Shown piece after piece: positions 46,211 through 54,618 of a stretch of 64,000 bases of DNA. The position numbers and the translations under genes were made by a program. How positions within the stretch are numbered: position 1 is the first letter of the stretch; the number at the start of each line of letters is the position of its first letter. The stretch is from DASRHD01 sp035485575 (lineage in GTDB: Bacteria; Verrucomicrobiota; Verrucomicrobiia; Opitutales; Opitutaceae). Below the pieces are notes generated by a model, which searched no databases, had not been told where the DNA came from, and was given only the letters and a program-made list of their open reading frames with translations. Location: positions 1 to 64,000 of the forward strand of contig DATHNW010000023.1 of assembly GCA_035485575.1 (NCBI GenBank). The letters run 5' to 3'.

Positions 46211-47770
46211 TTAAGATGAGGCAGTAACCTGTTCAGGATAGGCGTGACCGCCATGTTCGTGGAGATCGAGGCCTTCCAGCTCACCTTCCTTGGAAAGGCG
46301 CAGGGTACCGGTCAAGTTTACGGCGTACATGAGGATCATGGCGGCAATAAACACCCCTATGCCAATGGAGGCGTTGCCGATGATCTGGGCGACCAGTTGG
46401 TCGGTGCCGCCGCCGTAGAACAAGCCCTTCACCACAGTGGAGGTGTCGGCGCCGGTCGGGGTCGGGGCACCAAACTGTCCCGTGGCAAAAAGACCGAGGC
46501 TCAAAGTGCCCCAGATGCCAGCCGCGCCGTGGACAGGCCATGCGCCGCAGGGATCATCGATCCGGAGGTATTCCAGCAGATCGGTGGCCAGGATAACTAT
46601 CACGCCAGCCACCGCACCGAGGATCATGGCACCGAGCGGCGAAACCCAATAGCACGGGCAGGTGATGGCCACCAAGCCGGCCAAAAGGCCATTGAGCGTT
46701 GCACCGCAATCCCATTTTTTAGAGCGCGGATAGACGAAGAAAAGAGCGCCAAGGCCGCCTGTGCAGGCCGCGAGGGTCGTGTTGGTCGCGACCCGGGCGA
46801 TGCCCTGAAGATCCATGGCGGAGAGCGTGCTGCCGGGGTTGAATCCGTACCATCCGAACCACAGGATCACAGCGCCAACCGAGGCGATGGTCATGTTGTG
46901 ATAGGGCATGGGGCCGCCGCCGTCGCGCTTGAACTTACGCCCAAGCCTTGGTCCCAGGACGATGGCACCGGCGAGGGCGATGGAACCACCAATGGTATGC
47001 ACGACAGTCGAACCGGCGAAGTCATGGAACGGCGCGGCCTTCCAGAACGGGATGGCATTGAGCCAGCCATCCGGACCCCAGGCCCAATGGCCAAAGATCG
47101 GATAGAGGAAACCGCTGACCCCGATGCTGTACCAGAGGTCGCCCCAGAAGCCGGTGCGGCCCAGCATGGCGCCCGAAGTGATGGTCGAGCAGGTGTCGGC
47201 GAAGGCGAACTGGAAGAGGAAGAACGCCAGGGTCGCGACGCCAGTCCCTTCGTAGGTGTCAGGAAGATTCTGCAGACAATACCAACTGTGGCCAGCACCG
47301 TCGCCCCAGCCAATGAAGCCGTTGCCGTGGCCGAACATCCAGGCAAAACCCCAAATGTAGAAGAGAACGCCGCACAGGCAGGTGTCGACGATGCCTTCGA
47401 GGAGTACGTTGATCGTTTCCCGTGTGCGCGCAAAGCCGGCTTCAAGGAACATGAAGCCCGCCTGCATGAAAAACACAAGGAACGCGGTAACGAGCACCCA
47501 CATCGTATTGATCGGGTTGACGTAAGCCGGCGTGGGCTCCGGTGCCGGTGCGGCCGCAGGCGCCGCCGCCGGAGCCGGAGCAGCCGGGGCAGCCGCAGGC
47601 GCCGCCGCCGGAGCGGCCTGCGCATGGACTTTGGCCGGCGAAGCGAAGTAAAAAGAAACACAGAATGCCAGCAGCATGCACAAACCGACTCCGAGAAGTT
47701 TTCCGCCAAAGATCGCGTAAAACAACCGGCGCTGCGCCGGATCCTTCATTTTGTTGATAAACCTTTTCAT
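46211..47770 (-). CDS. amt: Ammonium transporter (copy 1) with Ala/Pro-rich N-terminal linker
   Basis: 519 residues. The Amt/Rh fold has 11 helices; the twin pore His residues are in 'FAGSTVVHTIGG' and 'WPVHGAAGIWGTL', and 'FADTCSTITSGAMLGRTGFWGDLWYS' belongs to the substrate vestibule. Before the fold comes a signal-like helix (~25-50) and about 30 residues of Ala/Pro repeats ('APAAAPAAAPAAPAPAAAP'), a periplasmic linker unusual for Amt proteins outside this kind of bacterium. Operon order is amt then P-II. Divergent from the APC permease across a 633-base gap. Confidence 0.95.
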   Translation of the reverse strand: MKRFINKMKDPAQRRLFYAIFGGKLLGVGLCMLLAFCVSFYFASPAKVHAQAAPAAAPAAAPAAPAPAAAPAAAPAPEPTPAYVNPINTMWVLVTAFLVFFMQAGFMFLEAGFARTRETINVLLEGIVDTCLCGVLFYIWGFAWMFGHGNGFIGWGDGAGHSWYCLQNLPDTYEGTGVATLAFFLFQFAFADTCSTITSGAMLGRTGFWGDLWYSIGVSGFLYPIFGHWAWGPDGWLNAIPFWKAAPFHDFAGSTVVHTIGGSIALAGAIVLGPRLGRKFKRDGGGPMPYHNMTIASVGAVILWFGWYGFNPGSTLSAMDLQGIARVATNTTLAACTGGLGALFFVYPRSKKWDCGATLNGLLAGLVAITCPCYWVSPLGAMILGAVAGVIVILATDLLEYLRIDDPCGAWPVHGAAGIWGTLSLGLFATGQFGAPTPTGADTSTVVKGLFYGGGTDQLVAQIIGNASIGIGVFIAAMILMYAVNLTGTLRLSKEGELEGLDLHEHGGHAYPEQVTASS

Positions 47771-48403
47771 ATTTTAGTTTTTATTGGTTGTTTCAGGCGT
47801 TGAACGAGCAGCGAGCCGCCGCCGGCAAAGCATCCGGTGCGGTTTGGGCGTAACCAAGTGGACACCAAGCCATCGTTGTCATGGAAGACAGCACGGCCCG
47901 GATGGAACTGTGTTTGATCATAGTAGTGGAGTTAGGTGCACTCGCGGATTGCAGTGCTGGTTATGCTGAATGAACGGTGAACTGAGGGAGGGCATTGCCT
48001 GGATCGTTGTAAGCGAGGCCAGAAATGCATCGATGAACGCCACCCAGATTGGCCCTCCGGCGGCCGGCCTTGCAGGGATCGCGAGAACCCGACGCAGGCA
48101 GGAGACCATCAGAACAAGGTGCGTAACGTTATCTTGGTGCAGGATGAACCGGCTGCCCGACCCATCCGGAACCGCCAGCTTTAAGCACACTGAATGCCAG
48201 TTTTCTTTTTTTTAATGCCATATTGATGGAAGTTAATGAACCTTTAATGGCCGGCCGTGGCATGTAAGCCGCTGATTTAACATGCGTTAGAAACGAAGCG
48301 GTTATCCCGTCAGTACCTTCAAAATCATCGAATCATAAACATGTTCGGTCGGTTTTATGGCAGATGACCCAACCGCCGATCCAACCCACAACTCGATAAA
48401 CTT
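47771..48403. other. 633-base divergent region between amt1 and the APC permease gene
   Basis: No convincing gene. The only candidate signal is TGGCATG-TAAG-CCGC (48258-48272) on the plus strand, with GG and GC 10 bases apart as in sigma-54 promoters but two mismatches at -12. The rest looks like unconstrained leader or promoter DNA; short frames inside are shadows. Confidence 0.5.
48258..48272 (+). promoter_or_regulatory. Weak candidate sigma-54 promoter for the APC permease
   Basis: TGGCATG then CCGC, with GG at 48259-48260 and GC at 48271-48272 spaced correctly. The -12 element deviates from TTGC, so this is tentative. Confidence 0.25.
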
Positions 48404-50299
48404 ATGCCTGAAGCCTCCTCTTCCACCAGTCCCACGATGAAGCCCACCCTGGGCCTCACCGGTTTGACCGTAAATGCCATGGCCCTGATCGCACCCGGTG
48501 CGTTCCTGTGGCTGACCTACGAAGAACAAGCCCTTTACGGCGCCCCTGCAGCCGGAGCGGCCATGTGGTTCGGCTTCCTTCTTTCCCTGCTGCTGTGCTA
48601 TGCCACCGCCATCAGCTATGCCGAATTATCGAAGCTCTATCCTGGCGCCGGCTCTTCGTATTTTTATGCCGAGCAGGCCTTCCTCTCCAAAACGCATGCC
48701 TATAAATTTGCCCGGGTGGCCAAATTTTTCACCGGCTGGGCGAGCCATCTGTACTATTGGGTCTATCCCGGGCTCATGGTCGGGGTGACGGCATTAATCA
48801 TCGGCTACCTTTCCGGCATCCTGTTTCCAAATACGTTCAGCTCCACCTATAACAGCCCGCTGGAGATGTATTTGGTCTGCATCGTTTTTGCGCTGGGTGT
48901 GGCCTACATCGCCTACCGTGGCGTAAACGGCAGCACGATGGTCAATATTGCGATCAACGTCATCCAGATCACTGCGCTGGTGGTCTTCTCCATCATCGCC
49001 ATCGCCTACCGTACACAGCATCCGCAGGGATCAACCGGGTATCATTTCTCCAACGGTGTCGTGGTCAACTACCAGGTCGCCCAAACCAATGTTTTGGATG
49101 ACAAAGGCCAGCCGGTGCCGGTCCTCGACGCCAACAACAAGCCCACGAAGAACGCCGACGGAACTCCGGCCTACCAGCAGCAGGATGCCCAGGACAGTGA
49201 TGGCAATCCCGTGCCGGCTGATGCCAATGGCAAGGCCACGACCGTGGACAAAGCCGCCCCCTTCACCCTGGATTACACGGGCGCTTGGAGCAAAGACTCC
49301 AATAACAACGATCAATTCAACTACCATTCGACGGCCGCATCCGTGCTCGCACCGCACAAATTCAGCTATGTGTTCATCCAGGCGTGTATTGCGATCCTTT
49401 GCCTGGTCGGCTTCGAATCAGTGAGCGCGATGGGCGAAGAGGCCAAAAATCCGAAGAAGGATCTCCCTTGGGCGATCCTGCTGTCCCTCACAATTCAAGG
49501 CGCCATCTGCTACCTGTTCGAGTACTTTGCCGCCAATTACCTGTTGAACAACGCCTACACCATGTCGCAAGCCGGCGCCTCAAGCGCACCGATTGGCGAC
49601 CTGATGATCCTCACCGGCACCTGGCTGTTTGGCAGCTACAAGGCCGGCAAGGCCTTCATGCTCGTGCAAGCGTTCACGGTGTTTCTCGCGCTTATCGGCA
49701 CCACCCTGGCCTGCCTGAACACGGGTGCCCGCGTGACCTACGCCATGGGCCGCGACGAGGAGGTTGGATCGCACTTCGGTTTGCTCCACGGCAAGAACCT
49801 CACGCCGCACAAGGCCATCTGGACGCTGGCCATCCTCTCGATCTTCATCGGCATCATCACCGTGACGACCTATATGGGCGGCGCCTCACCGGGGGCTTTG
49901 GACAAACACAACATCTGGTATAGCTTCGGCATCTTCAGCACCGATTTCTATCCCAAGGCATGGAATTCCTTCGTCATTGTCACACTGATCAGCAACTTCG
50001 GAACGTTCCTGCTCTACATGACGACCTGCATCGTGGCCATGGTGGCCTTCCGTGAACACCATACGTTCCACGGGATCAAGCATGTGCTCGTTCCGATCTT
50101 CGGCCTGGTCGCAAATCTGGTCTGCATGCTGTTCTATCTCATCGGACCGTTCTCGGTTGCGGGCATGAGCTGGCATGAACCTTACGTCGCCTTGGGCGCA
50201 GCCGCCGTGTGGGGCATCTACGGCTGGATTTACTTCGCCGGCAAGAGCAAGGCCAAGGGTAAATCGATGATCCTTACGCAAAAACCGGCCACAAGCTAA
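48404..50299 (+). CDS. APC-superfamily amino-acid permease with a large external insert
   Basis: 631 residues with ~12 membrane helices; 'LTGLTVNAMALIAPGAFLWLTYEEQA' and 'YPGAGSSYFYAEQAF' are the APC opening motifs, and 'CLVGFESVSAMGEEAKNPKKDLPWAILLS' is the helix-6/loop signature. A ~120-residue extracytoplasmic insert (~205-325) is rich in Asp/Asn/Gly/Pro and contains an internal duplication: 'DDKGQPVPVLDANNKPTKN' and 'DSDGNPVPADANGKATTVD'. Substrate unknown; its place between two amt-P-II pairs suggests a nitrogenous solute. It is followed by a terminator. Confidence 0.88.
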   Translation: MPEASSSTSPTMKPTLGLTGLTVNAMALIAPGAFLWLTYEEQALYGAPAAGAAMWFGFLLSLLLCYATAISYAELSKLYPGAGSSYFYAEQAFLSKTHAYKFARVAKFFTGWASHLYYWVYPGLMVGVTALIIGYLSGILFPNTFSSTYNSPLEMYLVCIVFALGVAYIAYRGVNGSTMVNIAINVIQITALVVFSIIAIAYRTQHPQGSTGYHFSNGVVVNYQVAQTNVLDDKGQPVPVLDANNKPTKNADGTPAYQQQDAQDSDGNPVPADANGKATTVDKAAPFTLDYTGAWSKDSNNNDQFNYHSTAASVLAPHKFSYVFIQACIAILCLVGFESVSAMGEEAKNPKKDLPWAILLSLTIQGAICYLFEYFAANYLLNNAYTMSQAGASSAPIGDLMILTGTWLFGSYKAGKAFMLVQAFTVFLALIGTTLACLNTGARVTYAMGRDEEVGSHFGLLHGKNLTPHKAIWTLAILSIFIGIITVTTYMGGASPGALDKHNIWYSFGIFSTDFYPKAWNSFVIVTLISNFGTFLLYMTTCIVAMVAFREHHTFHGIKHVLVPIFGLVANLVCMLFYLIGPFSVAGMSWHEPYVALGAAAVWGIYGWIYFAGKSKAKGKSMILTQKPATS

Positions 50300-50322
50300 G
50301 CCGGTTCCATCGGCAAACCTTC

Positions 50323-50358
50323 AGGCTCCGCTTGCGCCCTGCGCAGCGGAGCCTTTTT
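50323..50358 (+). terminator. Terminator after the APC permease
   Basis: AGGCTCCGCT (50323-50332) pairs with AGCGGAGCCT (50345-50354), with extra inner pairing and a T-run to 50358. It ends only 17 bases before the next start codon. Confidence 0.85.
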
Positions 50359-50375
50359 ATCTGTTTCTCCACCCC

Positions 50376-52175
50376 ATGCGACTGCGCTACGCCAAGCTCT
50401 CGACCACCGGCCCCGTCCGGCCTATTAACGAAGACTGGATCGACTTTTGGGAACCGCAGGATCCGCTCGCGCGCGAAAAGCAGGGCAGCGTGGCCCTGCT
50501 GGCCGACGGCGTCGGCGGTTATGATCATGGCGAGGTCGCCAGCCGCATGGCCGTCGAGGAAGCACTGCAGGTATTTCAAACCGCGCCGCCGGAAACCGCG
50601 CCCTACGAAGTGCTACGCCGCATGTTCGCGACGGCCTGCACCCGGGTGCATGACGAGGGGCGGGTGAAAAACAAGGGGCGGCCCATGGCGACGACCTTGG
50701 TGGCCTCGATTTTCCGCAGCCGCACGGCCTTCATTGCGAACGTGGGTGACTCACGCGCCTACCTCATCCGCCAGAAAAAAATCCGCCGGCTCACCACCGA
50801 TCACGTGGCCACGGCCCTGCCGGTGAAACTCGGCCTCATGCTCGAGCGCCAGGCCATGGCCAGCCCGCAGCGCAGCGAACTGACGCGCAGCCTCGGCGCC
50901 GATCCGTTCTGCCAGCCCGATTTTGCCACGCAGGAACTGCGGCACGGCGACTTCGTCGTGCATTGCACGGATGGGCTGCACGCCTTTGTCCTCGATGCGG
51001 AGATTTGCGAGATCATCTCCCGTCATCATCCTTACGACGCCTGCCGTGAACTCGCCGCACTCGCCGAAAAACGCGGCGGGGATGACAATATCTCCCTGCA
51101 GATCCTCGAGGTGCGCGACTGGGAAAGGGTCGCGACCAATGCGCCGCCGGGTTCCGCACCCAAATCCGCCGCCACCTCCACCGCAACCAAGGCCGGCACC
51201 GGCGACCTCGCGCCCGGCATGCTGCTCGACAACCGCTTTGAACTGACCGACCTCATCGCCCGTAGCAACATGGCTTCCATTTTCAAGGCCGATGACCGCA
51301 AGACGGGGGGAAGCGTCGCCCTCAAAGTGCCGCTCATGGCGCTGGAAAGCGACATAGCCGGCTACGAACGATTCCAGCGTGAAGAGGAAATCGGCTCACA
51401 ACTCAACCACCCGGCGATCCTCAAGGTGGTAAAGATCGACGAGCCCAAGAGCCGCCCCTACCTCGTGATGGAGTTTCTCGACGGCGAGACGCTCGCCCAG
51501 GTGCTGGCCAAGCACAAACCCCTGCCTGAAGCCGAGGCCGCCAGCTATGCCAGCCGCATCTGTGATGCGCTCGATTACCTCCACGCCAGCGGCATTTCCC
51601 ACCGCGACCTCAAGCCGCAGAATATCATGGTCTGCCGCGACGGATCAATCCGCCTCTTTGACTTCGGCATCGCCCGCGTCGAAAAAGCCCGGCGCCTGAC
51701 CTTTGTCGGCCTCTCGCCCACCATGGGCACTCCGGATTACATGTCGCCCGAACAGGTGAAGGGCAAACGCGGCGACCACCGCAGCGATATCTACAGCCTT
51801 GGGGCCATGCTCTACGAGATGGCGACCGGCTCCACGCCGTTCGAAGGCGAAAGCCCTTACGTCATCATGAATGCGCGCGTCACCGGCGACCCCGTTGCCC
51901 CTCGCAAACTCAATCCCGGCCTCACGCCCGTCATCGAGGAAATCATCCTGCACGCACTGGAGCGCGACCCCAAGCTGCGCTACCAGACGGCCCGCGCAAT
52001 GAAGCAGGACCTCGACAATTACGAACTCGTCCAGCTCACCGAACGGCACCTGCACCTGCGCGCGCCACAACCTTGGAAAAGCGGCCGGCGCCTGCTGCCG
52101 ATCATCCTCGCCATTGTGGCGCTGCAACTCCTGCTGTTCCTTGGAATGTTTTTGTATTTTCGATCACGCCACTGA
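50376..52175 (+). CDS. PP2C phosphatase-Ser/Thr protein kinase fusion, membrane-anchored
   Basis: 599 residues. The N-terminal PP2C domain (~1-250) has metal residues in 'LLADGVGGYDHGE' (D44) and 'GGDDNISLQI', with 'FIANVGDSRAYLIR' and 'VVHCTDGLH'. After a Ser/Ala/Thr linker, a Hanks-type kinase (~280-560) shows 'VALKVP', 'HRDLKPQN', 'LFDFGIARV' and 'GTPDYMSPEQVKG'. Its nucleotide loop is abnormal: 'LIARSNMASIFKAD' instead of GxGxxG, but the catalytic Lys and Asp remain. One C-terminal helix (~573-595) anchors it, with the enzymes facing the cytoplasm. Such fusions could reverse their own phosphorylation. It starts 17 bases after the permease terminator. Confidence 0.93.
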   Translation: MRLRYAKLSTTGPVRPINEDWIDFWEPQDPLAREKQGSVALLADGVGGYDHGEVASRMAVEEALQVFQTAPPETAPYEVLRRMFATACTRVHDEGRVKNKGRPMATTLVASIFRSRTAFIANVGDSRAYLIRQKKIRRLTTDHVATALPVKLGLMLERQAMASPQRSELTRSLGADPFCQPDFATQELRHGDFVVHCTDGLHAFVLDAEICEIISRHHPYDACRELAALAEKRGGDDNISLQILEVRDWERVATNAPPGSAPKSAATSTATKAGTGDLAPGMLLDNRFELTDLIARSNMASIFKADDRKTGGSVALKVPLMALESDIAGYERFQREEEIGSQLNHPAILKVVKIDEPKSRPYLVMEFLDGETLAQVLAKHKPLPEAEAASYASRICDALDYLHASGISHRDLKPQNIMVCRDGSIRLFDFGIARVEKARRLTFVGLSPTMGTPDYMSPEQVKGKRGDHRSDIYSLGAMLYEMATGSTPFEGESPYVIMNARVTGDPVAPRKLNPGLTPVIEEIILHALERDPKLRYQTARAMKQDLDNYELVQLTERHLHLRAPQPWKSGRRLLPIILAIVALQLLLFLGMFLYFRSRH

Positions 52176-52331
52176 CCTTTGGTAAAGGCGCCGGGTGGGA
52201 CCATAAGATCATTTGTTTCATGGCCTTGCAGATTTTGGCTACAGGGGAAGCCCGGCTGGCACGGTTACTGCGGTTGGCCACCCGTTAAGTTGAACGATGC
52301 AAAGCCCCTCCGACGATGCACTGCTATCAAC

Positions 52332-52386
52332 GCAAGCCCGCGCTTGCATGATTATGGCAAAACCTTCCGCCGTGTCCCGCGACACG
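52332..52386 (+). promoter_or_regulatory. Twin hairpins with CCGC loops before the first KdpD-like gene
   Basis: Two 6-bp hairpins, each with the loop CCGC: GCAAGC/GCTTGC (52332-52347) and CGTGTC/GACACG (52371-52386). The second ends 23 bases before the chosen GTG start. Confidence 0.4.
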
Positions 52387-52409
52387 TGCGAATCGCGGGC
52401 GGCCACACC

Positions 52410-53471
52410 GTGAACCCACCAAGCCTGCGCGTCCATTGGAAGCCACGCGGTCTCTCAACCGCACGCGAATACGCGGAGGCTTTGGCCGTCATCACGGTCG
52501 TGACCGTGGCCGGCTGGTTTGTCCCCCTGAGCTACCGCACCTTCGGCCACATCTACCTGCTGGCCGTGATCGCGCTCAGTTTGCGCCTGGGCCGCTGGCC
52601 GATTCTGTTTGCCGCCGTTGTCAGCGCGGTCGCGTGGGATTACGTTTTTCTGCCGCCACGGATGTCATTTCACGTCCTCCACTTTGATGACAGCCTGCTG
52701 CTGGGCACTTATTTCGCCGTGGCGCTCATTGCGGGGCAGCTCACCACGCACATCCGTGAACGCGAAAAATTATTCGCCGAAGCCGAGCTGCAACGCACCC
52801 TGCTCAACAGTGTTTCGCACGAACTGAAAACACCGCTGTCCGTCCTGCGCTCAGCCGCGGAAAAACTCGATACGGATGACGCAAAGAAACGGGCCAGCTT
52901 GGTCGCGGAGATCCGCACCGCCACCAGCCGGCTGGATCATCTGGTGGCCAATCTTCTAAACCAAACCTGGTTGGAGTCAGGCACCCTCAAACCCCAGCTC
53001 GATTGGTGCGACGCTCGCGACATTATCAATGCCGCCCGGCATGCGATCGGCGACTCGTTGGCCGGGCGCCCGTTTAAAACCGAGATTCCGCCAGATATGC
53101 CGCTTTTCATGGCCGACCTCCCGCTGATGGAGCAAGCCCTGGCCAACCTCCTGCTCAATGCGACGCTGCATACGCCGGCTGGCACGCCGATTTTTGTCAC
53201 GGCCGGGCTGGAACCGCCGGCCGCGCGGGTCTTCATTACGGTCGCCGACCGCGGGCCGGGGCTCCCGCCGGAATTGCGCGAAAATCCTTTCCAGAAATTC
53301 CGCCGCGGCCATGTCGCGCACCCCGGCGGACTCGGCCTCGGGCTTTCCATCGTGCACGGATTTGTCGTGGCGCAAAAAGGAAAACTTATTGCAGACGACA
53401 ACCCCGGCGGCGGAGCGCGTTTCACCATTTACCTGCCCTACGGACCCCACAGCAGCGTGCCCAACGAATGA
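52410..53471 (+). CDS. Short KdpD-like sensor histidine kinase (copy 1)
   Basis: 353 residues from the GTG at 52410. Lacks the KdpD N-terminal sensor and Usp domains. It begins with a DUF4118 membrane module of four helices, marked by 'WDYVFLPPRMSFHVLHFDD', then HisKA (~155, 'LLNSVSHELKTPLSVLRSA') and HATPase ('LANLLLNATLHTP', 'DRGPGLPPEL', 'GGLGLGLSIVHG'). No GAF domain separates the membrane module from HisKA. The frame is open further upstream (to 52179), but that part lacks family sequence. The stop overlaps the regulator start (ATGA). Confidence 0.9.
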   Translation: MNPPSLRVHWKPRGLSTAREYAEALAVITVVTVAGWFVPLSYRTFGHIYLLAVIALSLRLGRWPILFAAVVSAVAWDYVFLPPRMSFHVLHFDDSLLLGTYFAVALIAGQLTTHIREREKLFAEAELQRTLLNSVSHELKTPLSVLRSAAEKLDTDDAKKRASLVAEIRTATSRLDHLVANLLNQTWLESGTLKPQLDWCDARDIINAARHAIGDSLAGRPFKTEIPPDMPLFMADLPLMEQALANLLLNATLHTPAGTPIFVTAGLEPPAARVFITVADRGPGLPPELRENPFQKFRRGHVAHPGGLGLGLSIVHGFVVAQKGKLIADDNPGGGARFTIYLPYGPHSSVPNE

Positions 53472-54163
53472 CCCACGACACCGCCAAGCCCGAAATCTTG
53501 GTCATCGACGACGAAGTGCAGATTCGCCGGCTCCTCCGCTTCACCCTCGAAGAGGCGGACTATGTCATGCGCGAGGCGGAAACCGGCCAGGCAGGACTGA
53601 GCGAGGTGGCCCATCGCCGGCCTGATGCCATCATTCTCGATCTTGGCCTGCCGGACTTGTCGGGCGTCGAAGTGCTCAAACGCCTGCGCGAATGGAGCCC
53701 CATCCCCGTGCTGATCCTTTCCGTGCTCGGGCAGGAGAAAAATAAAATCGCCGCGCTGGACGCCGGTGCGGACGATTACCTGACCAAGCCTTTCGGGGGA
53801 GGCGAACTGCTGGCGCGCCTGCGGGTGTTGCTCCGGCGCGTGCAGTCGGCGGAAGAGCCGAAGGCAAAGATAGAATTTGGCCCGATCGAGGTCGATTTGA
53901 TCCGGCGGCTGGTCACCAAGGACGGCCACGCGGTAAAGCTCACGGCCAGGGAATACGCCTTGCTCCGATTGTTCATCGTTCACCGGGGCAAGGTGCTGAC
54001 CCACCGGCAAATCCTGTCCGAACTCTGGGGGCCCAAGGCCAAAGGACAGACCCATTACCTTCGCGTCTATATGATGCGCTTGCGCCAAAAACTGGAAAAC
54101 GACCCGGATACACCGCAATATCTGCAGACCGAATCAGGCGTAGGCTATCGGCTATCGGCTTGA
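53468..54163 (+). CDS. KdpE-like response regulator (copy 1)
   Basis: 231-residue OmpR/PhoB-class regulator: receiver ('ILVIDDEVQIRRLLRFTLEEADY', phospho-Asp in 'AIILDLGLPDLSG', Lys in 'LTKPFGGGELLARL') and a winged helix (~135-230, 'VTKDGHAVKLTAREYALLRLF', 'HYLRVYMMRLRQKLE'). It overlaps the kinase gene by 4 bases. It closely resembles copy 2 (58303-58995). No kdpFABC genes are present, so the target is probably not potassium uptake here. Confidence 0.94.
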   Translation: MTHDTAKPEILVIDDEVQIRRLLRFTLEEADYVMREAETGQAGLSEVAHRRPDAIILDLGLPDLSGVEVLKRLREWSPIPVLILSVLGQEKNKIAALDAGADDYLTKPFGGGELLARLRVLLRRVQSAEEPKAKIEFGPIEVDLIRRLVTKDGHAVKLTAREYALLRLFIVHRGKVLTHRQILSELWGPKAKGQTHYLRVYMMRLRQKLENDPDTPQYLQTESGVGYRLSA

Positions 54164-54341
54164 TTATTGATGCACAACTGGCTGCTGATCATCAAATAAT
54201 ATTATAAATCCTTTCTGCTCCCAGGATCGGAAGGATCTATTTGGCCTGATCTTGATCGAGCCACCGGAATTTTCACAACGGCCTTTTGTTTATTTCTTAT
54301 TGATGATTTTAAGGCATATTTTTATTTTCTGTTAATATCGA

Positions 54342-54358
54342 TTGGTACGCATGTTGCA
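54342..54358 (+). promoter_or_regulatory. Sigma-54 promoter candidate of amt2-P-II2
   Basis: TTGGTACGCATGTTGCA: -24 GG at 54344-54345 and -12 GC at 54356-54357, exactly 10 bases between them, one deviation (T for C) from the TTGGCACG-N4-TTGCA consensus. Predicted start of transcription near 54369, giving a ~250-base leader. Sigma-54 control is normal for amt-P-II operons. Confidence 0.72.
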
Positions 54359-54375
54359 TGGTTGGGAGGGCAGTG

Positions 54376-54602
54376 CTTCCGAAGTGGAAGTTCGGAAGAT
54401 ACACAATAAACATTGTGGGGCGGCCCCTTGGTGGAACAAGGGGTCGCCCTTCACTTTGTTTCCCCTTGAAGGGATGAAGGTGAAGGGCGTGCCGGGGCAA
54501 AATCTGCCCGCCGCCTGCCCGCCTGTTTATTTTTTGTTTATGGCATGGCAGGTGCTGATTGCCGGCTGTTCCACAGCTTAAGGTTCCACCCTTAAGTTCC
54601 AC
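54376..54602 (+). ncRNA. Candidate structured leader RNA of amt2 with loop-tail complementarity
   Basis: Hairpin H1: CTTCCGAA (54376-54383) / TTCGGAAG (54391-54398), loop GTGGAAG. H2: CACAAT/ATTGTG (54402-54417). H3: a 13-bp stem, 54418-54430 with 54437-54449, one G-U pair, loop GTGGAA. Then TTCCAC, the complement of both loops, occurs three times: 54569-54574, 54584-54589 and 54597-54602. H3 loop plus flanks (54430-54437) is perfectly complementary over 8 bases to 54583-54590; H1 (54383-54389) pairs 7 bases with 54597-54603. A second CCCCTTG (54462-54468) can replace the 5' arm of H3. A GC-rich stem and T-rich tract lie at 54485-54539. This has the look of a switchable leader; it is inferred from sequence only. 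Confidence 0.55.
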
Positions 54603-54618
54603 TATAACCTTCAAGTTT

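Larger units (their letters stand above)
54164..54618. other. 455-base region upstream of amt2: promoter and structured leader
   Basis: No gene. The first 175 bases are AT-rich and contain a sigma-54 promoter candidate at 54342-54358; bases 54376-54602 hold a run of hairpins and repeats described separately. No Shine-Dalgarno is evident before the amt2 ATG. Confidence 0.7.

Noticed and set aside
46244..47803. A 519-codon plus-strand frame
   Set aside because: Exact antisense shadow of amt1; low-complexity product with no family sequence.
54376..54449. ANTAR-target tandem hairpins in the amt2 leader
   Set aside because: ANTAR loops need A at position 1 and G at 4 of a hexaloop; here position 1 is G, and one loop has 7 bases.
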